A stretch of 64,000 nucleotides of DNA. Origin: Nocardiopsis quinghaiensis. Its GTDB lineage: Bacteria; Actinomycetota; Actinomycetes; Streptosporangiales; Streptosporangiaceae. The position numbers and the translations under genes are program-made. The stretch spans positions 310,001-374,000 of the forward strand of contig NZ_VWVU01000002.1 of assembly GCF_008638365.1 (NCBI RefSeq). Reading direction: 5' to 3'. Below the pieces are notes generated by a model. That model saw only the letters and a list, made by a program, of their open reading frames with translations, was not told where the DNA came from and did not search any database. This document shows, piece by piece, positions 59,823 through 64,000 of this stretch (position 1 is its first letter; each line of letters opens with the position of its first letter).

Positions 59823-61634
59823 GTGCATGACACCCAAGCTTCCGAATCCCAGGTTCCGCGTCCTCGTACCCGCTGGCCGCGGGCGGTGACGTTCACCCTG
59901 TCGTTGGCCTGGCGACACCTGCGGTCCGACCCGGCCCGGCTGCCGCTGCTGACGCTGCGACTGGTACCCGGCCCACCGCGGCGCGCGGTCCGCGCCCTGG
60001 CCGCCCGTGCGGGCGGCAGGGCCCGTGCCTACGCCCTGTGGGACCAGGGCCGACGCGGCGACGCCCGCGAGGCGGTGCTCGCCGCGGCGAGCGGCGCCCC
60101 TCCCCGCCGGGTGGGCCGCCTGGTGGCGGCCTGCCTGGCGGCGGGAGACGCGGAGACCGCCCGTGAGCTGGTCGAGCGGCTCCCGGAGGGTTCCCTCCGG
60201 GAGGCCGCGGAGTACCGGACGGCCCTGGCCACGGGACGCGCTGTTCCCGCGTCCCCGTCCACGTCGCCCGACCGTCACGGGATCACGTTAACCCGCGATG
60301 CCCGAACGCGGCCCGACGACACGGTGAACGCTCGGCGACCGGAGGTTCCCGACGGTGACCGCTGGCGTGTGGCCGGTGATCCGTCGTCACCCGGATCGGG
60401 GCTGCGGGTGCTGCACCTGGTGACCAACGCGCTGCCGCACACCAACGCCGGGTACACCCAGCGCACCCACCGGATCGCGGTCGCCCAGCGCGAGGCCGGG
60501 ATGGACGTGCACGTGGCCACGCGGGCGGGGTACCCGCTCACCAAGGGCGTCCCTGACCCGCGCACGCTGGTGCGGCTGGACGGCGTCTCCTACCACCGGC
60601 TGATCCCGTGGGCGGCGCCGGCCGACCCCGCCGGGGAGCTGGAGGTGGGGCTGCGGATGGCGTCGGAGCTGGTGGAGGCGGTGCGCCCGCACGTGCTGCA
60701 CGCCGCGAGCAACCACCACAACGCCCGCCTGGCGCTGGAGCTGGGCCGCAGGTTCGGTCTGCCGGTGGTGTACGAGGTGCGGGGCTTCCTGGAGGAGTCG
60801 TGGCTGTCCCGCGACCCCTCGCGCAGTGTGGACGACGCCTTCTACCGGGCCGAGCGCGCGAGCGAGACCGAGTGCATGCTGGCCGCCGACCTGGTGGTGA
60901 CGCTGGGCGAGGCGATGCGTGCCGACATCGAGGCGCGGGGGGTGGCGCGCGAGCGCCTGCTGGTGGTCCCCAACGCGGTGGACGCCTCCTTCCTCGAACC
61001 GCTGCCTCCGGGGGACGGGGTGCGCCGGGAGCTGGGGATCGGCGCGGAGGAGTTCGTGGTGGGCACCACCACCAGCTGCTTCGGCTACGAGGGCCTGGAC
61101 GTGCTGTTGGAGGCGGTGGCCCTGATGCGCGAGCGCGGGGAGCCGGCCCATGCCCTGGTGGTGGGGGACGGCCCGGAACTGCCCACGCTGCGCGCCCGGG
61201 CGGCCTCCCTGGGCCTGGGGGGCGTCGCGCACTTCCCCGGCCGGGTCCCCGCCGACCGGGTGCGCGCCCACCACGCCGCGCTGGACGTGTTCGCCGTGCC
61301 GCGGAGGGACGAGAGGGTGTGCCGTCTGGTCACCCCGCTCAAGCCCGTGGAGGCCATGGCGGGCGGGCTTCCCGTGGTGGCCAGTGATCTCCCCGCTTTG
61401 CGAGAGATTGTGGAACCGGGAGTGACAGGAGAGTTAATTCCTGCGGGCGAATCGGCATGCCTAGCCGATCTGCTGACAAAACTCGCTTACAGTCATGAAA
61501 AGCGGGCTTCCTACGGTCGTGCAGGTCGCAGCCTCGTTGGCGCGGACCGCACCTGGACCGAGGCCGCATACCGCTATAACCAGGCGTATCGGGTTCTGAT
61601 TCGAAAAATGACCGAACCAGGACAGAACCCGTAA
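59823..61634 (+). CDS. GT4-family glycosyltransferase with N-terminal extension and TTA codons
   Basis: 603 residues from GTG 59823. Residues 1 to about 190 are a helical Ala/Arg-rich extension (AREAVLAAASGAPPRRVGRL) not part of the GT fold. The GT-B domain starts at RVLHLVTNALPHTNAGYTQR and has VYEVRGFLEESWLS, LLVVPNAVDASFL, and the C-terminal donor site with TPLKPVEAMAGGLPVVASD (the KPxExMA Glu). In-frame TTA leucine codons occur at codon 156 (60288-60290) and codon 538 (61434-61436). From about 61395 the codon use becomes clearly less GC-biased. Divergent from wecB. Confidence 0.88.
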   Translation: MHDTQASESQVPRPRTRWPRAVTFTLSLAWRHLRSDPARLPLLTLRLVPGPPRRAVRALAARAGGRARAYALWDQGRRGDAREAVLAAASGAPPRRVGRLVAACLAAGDAETARELVERLPEGSLREAAEYRTALATGRAVPASPSTSPDRHGITLTRDARTRPDDTVNARRPEVPDGDRWRVAGDPSSPGSGLRVLHLVTNALPHTNAGYTQRTHRIAVAQREAGMDVHVATRAGYPLTKGVPDPRTLVRLDGVSYHRLIPWAAPADPAGELEVGLRMASELVEAVRPHVLHAASNHHNARLALELGRRFGLPVVYEVRGFLEESWLSRDPSRSVDDAFYRAERASETECMLAADLVVTLGEAMRADIEARGVARERLLVVPNAVDASFLEPLPPGDGVRRELGIGAEEFVVGTTTSCFGYEGLDVLLEAVALMRERGEPAHALVVGDGPELPTLRARAASLGLGGVAHFPGRVPADRVRAHHAALDVFAVPRRDERVCRLVTPLKPVEAMAGGLPVVASDLPALREIVEPGVTGELIPAGESACLADLLTKLAYSHEKRASYGRAGRSLVGADRTWTEAAYRYNQAYRVLIRKMTEPGQNP

Positions 61635-61680
61635 TCGGGGCCAACGCGTGCTTACACTCAGACGTCCAACGCACTGAGCA

Positions 61681-63108
61681 ATGGCACTCCCCGCTATTTA
61701 CGCCCGTTCACGAAACGAATGCGAGTGTGACCACGAAGTGGATGCCGCAGCCTCCAACCCAGCACCTGTTTCCGAGCAGCCCGTCGGCGCGGTCAGTGAT
61801 CTCGTCGTCCTCGGCCTCGGCTACGTCGGCCTGCCGCTGGCGGCCGAGGCCGTGTCCGCGGGCCTGAAGGTCACCGGCCTCGACGTGAGCGGTCACGTCG
61901 TCGACGGGCTCAACAACGCGGTGTCGCATGTGGACGACCTCTCCTCGGAGGACGTCCACCAGATGCTGGACCGCGGTTTCACCGCGACCACGGACCCGAC
62001 GTGCCTGTCCACCACGCGCACCATCGTGATCTGCGTTCCCACGCCGCTGTCGCCCGAGGGCGGCCCGGACCTGGGCGCGGTCACCTCGGCGGCCACGTCG
62101 ATCGCCGCGCAACTGCAGCCGGGCACCCTGGTCATCCTGGAGTCCACCACCTACCCCGGCACCACCGAGGAGGTGGTCCGTCCGCTGCTGGAGAAGTCCG
62201 GCCTCGTCGCGGGCGCCGACTTCCACCTGGCGTTCTCGCCCGAGCGCATCGACCCCGGCAACCCGACCTTCGGCGTGGCCAACACGCCCAAGGTGGTCGG
62301 CGGGCTCACCCCCGAGTGCGGTGAGGCCGCGGCGGTCTTCTACGCGGACTTCGTGAACACGGTGGTGCGGGCGCGCGGCACCCGCGAGGCCGAGATGGCC
62401 AAGCTGTTGGAGAACACCTACCGGCACGTCAACATCGCGCTGGTGAACGAGATGGCCATCTTCTGCCAGGAGTTGGGCATCGACCTGTGGGACTCCATCG
62501 CGGCGGCCGCCACCAAGCCGTTCGGCTTCCAGCCCTTCTATCCGGGTCCGGGCGTGGGCGGGCACTGCATCCCCATCGACCCGAACTACCTGTCGTACAA
62601 GGTCAAGACCCTCGGATACCCGTTCCGGTTCGTGGAGCTGGCCCAGGAGATCAACGGCCGGATGCCGTCCTACGTCATCCAGCGGGCGCAGGAGCTGCTC
62701 AACGACTCCGGCCTGGCGCTGTCGCGCTCCAAGGTGCTGCTGCTGGGCGTGACCTACAAGGCCGACATCGCCGACCAGCGCGAGTCCCCGGCCCGTCCGG
62801 TCGCGCGCAAGCTGGCCGCCAAGGGCGCCACCCTCACCTACCACGACCCGCACGTGGAGTCGTGGCAGGTCGACGGGGTGGACGTGCCCCGGTCCACCGA
62901 CCTGGAGCAGGCACTGGCCGACGCCGACCTGACCATCCTGCTCACCGACCACAGCGAGTACCGGCCCAAGCGCCTGGAGGAGTACGCGCGGCTGCTCCTG
63001 GACACCCGGGGCGTACTGCGCCGCCCCGAGCCCGAGACCGACTCCGCTCCGGGGATCCCCGCCCAGGTCCGCCGCCACGCCCCGCGCGAGGGGTTGCAGG
63101 TCCTGTGA
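61681..63108 (+). CDS. Nucleotide-sugar dehydrogenase (UDP-ManNAc/UDP-GlcNAc 6-dehydrogenase type)
   Basis: 475 residues from ATG 61681; GTG 61738 is possible as the start because the first 20 residues have no counterpart in the family. NAD-binding motif VLGLGYVGLPLAAEA (about 44-58). Central: ESTTYPGTTEE, FSPERIDPGN and KLLENTYRHVNIALVNE; the catalytic Cys lies in GVGGHCIPIDPNYL. C-terminal UDP-binding domain: LLLGVTYKADIADQRESP. With wecB nearby the likely product is UDP-ManNAcA, though GlcNAc or glucose substrates are not excluded. The 5' end is AT-richer than the rest. Confidence 0.92.
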   Translation: MALPAIYARSRNECECDHEVDAAASNPAPVSEQPVGAVSDLVVLGLGYVGLPLAAEAVSAGLKVTGLDVSGHVVDGLNNAVSHVDDLSSEDVHQMLDRGFTATTDPTCLSTTRTIVICVPTPLSPEGGPDLGAVTSAATSIAAQLQPGTLVILESTTYPGTTEEVVRPLLEKSGLVAGADFHLAFSPERIDPGNPTFGVANTPKVVGGLTPECGEAAAVFYADFVNTVVRARGTREAEMAKLLENTYRHVNIALVNEMAIFCQELGIDLWDSIAAAATKPFGFQPFYPGPGVGGHCIPIDPNYLSYKVKTLGYPFRFVELAQEINGRMPSYVIQRAQELLNDSGLALSRSKVLLLGVTYKADIADQRESPARPVARKLAAKGATLTYHDPHVESWQVDGVDVPRSTDLEQALADADLTILLTDHSEYRPKRLEEYARLLLDTRGVLRRPEPETDSAPGIPAQVRRHAPREGLQVL

Positions 63109-63133
63109 TCTGACCGGGTCCACCCGCCCGGAG

Positions 63134-63180
63134 AAGGCACGCCGATCCGGACACCCACCGGTGTCCACCGGCGTGCCTTT
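63134..63180 (+). terminator. Terminator downstream of the dehydrogenase gene
   Basis: Outer stem 63134-63144 with 63169-63179, inner stem 63149-63155 with 63160-63166, then CCTTTTCG giving a short U-run. Confidence 0.8.
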
Positions 63181-63361
63181 TCGTGTTCACACTCCCCTGA
63201 CCGAAGGTTCACCCGCTGCACTCCGACCGGCCACCGGGCTTTCCTCGGCCCGTCTTTCCCGGCGAATACCGTGTCGGAAGGCCCATACGGCTTTCCCAAA
63301 GTGGATGATCGTTGTAGATCGTCACAAACCACCCACATGGTGACACAGGTAGGTGAACTCG

Positions 63362-64000
63362 ATGCACGCGCTTGTGGCCACGGTTGTGCACCATCCTGAG
63401 GACGCCCGGATCCTGCACCGCCAGATCCGGGCCCTGCTGGACGCTGGACACACGGTGACCTACGTGGCGCCGTTCCGCGAGTGCGGGGTGACCCCGTGGA
63501 AGGAGCTGCGCTCGGTGGACGTGCCGCGTGCCTCCGGCCGCGAGCGCCTGTCCTCCCTGCGCGTCGCACGGGCGGTTCTCGCCGAACAGGCCCCCGAGGC
63601 CGACCTGCTGCTCTTCCACGACCCCGAACTCCTGCTGGCCCTGCCGTCCAAGCGCCCGGTGACGGTGTGGGACGTGCACGAGGACACGGCCGCGGCCCTG
63701 CTCACCAAGGCGTGGGTGCCCCGGCCCCTGCGGCGCCCGCTGGGCGCGGTGGTGCGCTCCTTCGAGCGGCGCGCGGAGCGCCGTATGCGGCTGCTGCTGG
63801 CCGAGGAGGGCTACCGCTCCCGCTTCCGCTGCGAGCACCCGGTCGTGCCCAACACCACCGAGGTACCGGAGGCGCCGGCGCGCGAACCGGGAGACGACCG
63901 GGTGGTGTACCTGGGCCAGGTGTCGGAGGCGCGCGGCGCGCGCGAACTGGTGGAACTGGGCCGCATGCTGCGCCCGCACGGGGTGCGCCTGGAAGTGATC
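63362..64000 (+). CDS. Glycosyltransferase, N-terminal part (runs off the window)
   Basis: 213 codons from ATG 63362 (AGGTAGGTGA upstream), still open at the window end. The N-terminal half of a GT-B enzyme: VATVVHHPEDARILHRQIRA, LLFHDPELLLALPSKRPVTV, VWDVHEDTAAALLT and VPNTTEVPEAP, then DDRVVYLGQVSEARG starting the donor-binding domain. The DPE and DVHED pattern is that of GT4 enzymes of surface-polysaccharide loci. It probably has its own promoter because a terminator precedes it. Confidence 0.85.
   Translation, partial: MHALVATVVHHPEDARILHRQIRALLDAGHTVTYVAPFRECGVTPWKELRSVDVPRASGRERLSSLRVARAVLAEQAPEADLLLFHDPELLLALPSKRPVTVWDVHEDTAAALLTKAWVPRPLRRPLGAVVRSFERRAERRMRLLLAEEGYRSRFRCEHPVVPNTTEVPEAPAREPGDDRVVYLGQVSEARGARELVELGRMLRPHGVRLEVI

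Overview
The window is chromosomal DNA from a high-GC actinobacterium. The gene set includes WhiB7, mycoredoxin, AdnAB, UvrD2, YlbL-type Lon-like protease, PPA1309-family and DUF2342 proteins. Start codons are often GTG, and intrinsic terminators are GC-rich. Composition and gene order fit a Nocardiopsis-like member of the Streptosporangiales or a close relative; the genus is an inference. No insertion sequence, prophage or CRISPR array was seen.

Layout. 1-1.9 kb: end of a MacB-type ABC exporter operon (permease tail, membrane-fusion protein, ATPase). 1.9-2.5 kb: two identical initiator tRNA genes in tandem. 2.5-38.4 kb: a block I recall as conserved with Mycobacterium tuberculosis Rv3193c-Rv3211: UPF0182, YlbL-type protease, DUF2342, whiB7, uvrD2, mycoredoxin, nudC, adnB-adnA, alkyltransferase-like protein, moeZ, a FasR-like TetR regulator, a ferritin-like protein, a DEAD-box helicase and a LipV-like hydrolase. 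It is interleaved with MoaE, an atypical SDR, two Nudix enzymes, a YgjP-type metallopeptidase, TesB, an ANTAR protein, an M20 peptidase, an EF-hand protein and a degenerate metallo-beta-lactamase-fold protein. 38.4-54.2 kb: PHP protein, DUF6758-type protein, TypA/BipA, MutT, RecD2, YjbR, a soluble Ser/Thr kinase with unknown neighbours, an LPTTG-anchored 5'-nucleotidase and a two-component system. 54-64 kb: a surface-glycan locus with several GT-B glycosyltransferases, UDP-GlcNAc 2-epimerase and a nucleotide-sugar dehydrogenase.

Functional themes. DNA repair and recombination are dense (AdnAB, UvrD2, RecD2, an alkyltransferase-like protein, Nudix sanitation enzymes). whiB7 has a leader with an AT-element promoter, an upstream ORF and an intrinsic terminator, the architecture of antibiotic-sensing transcription attenuation. 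The distal glycan locus could make and polymerise UDP-ManNAc/ManNAcA-type sugars. One of its glycosyltransferase genes carries two TTA leucine codons, the only ones noticed in the window.

Most interesting items: the whiB7 attenuator leader; a probable CTG start behind a long structured leader of the DEAD-box helicase gene; an MBL-fold protein that has lost nearly all metal ligands; a Ser/Thr kinase with a long insert in its activation segment; TTA codons plus a local AT-rich composition shift in the glycan locus; and two tiny ORFs with near-identical stop/SD/start junctions between wecB and a coiled-coil gene.
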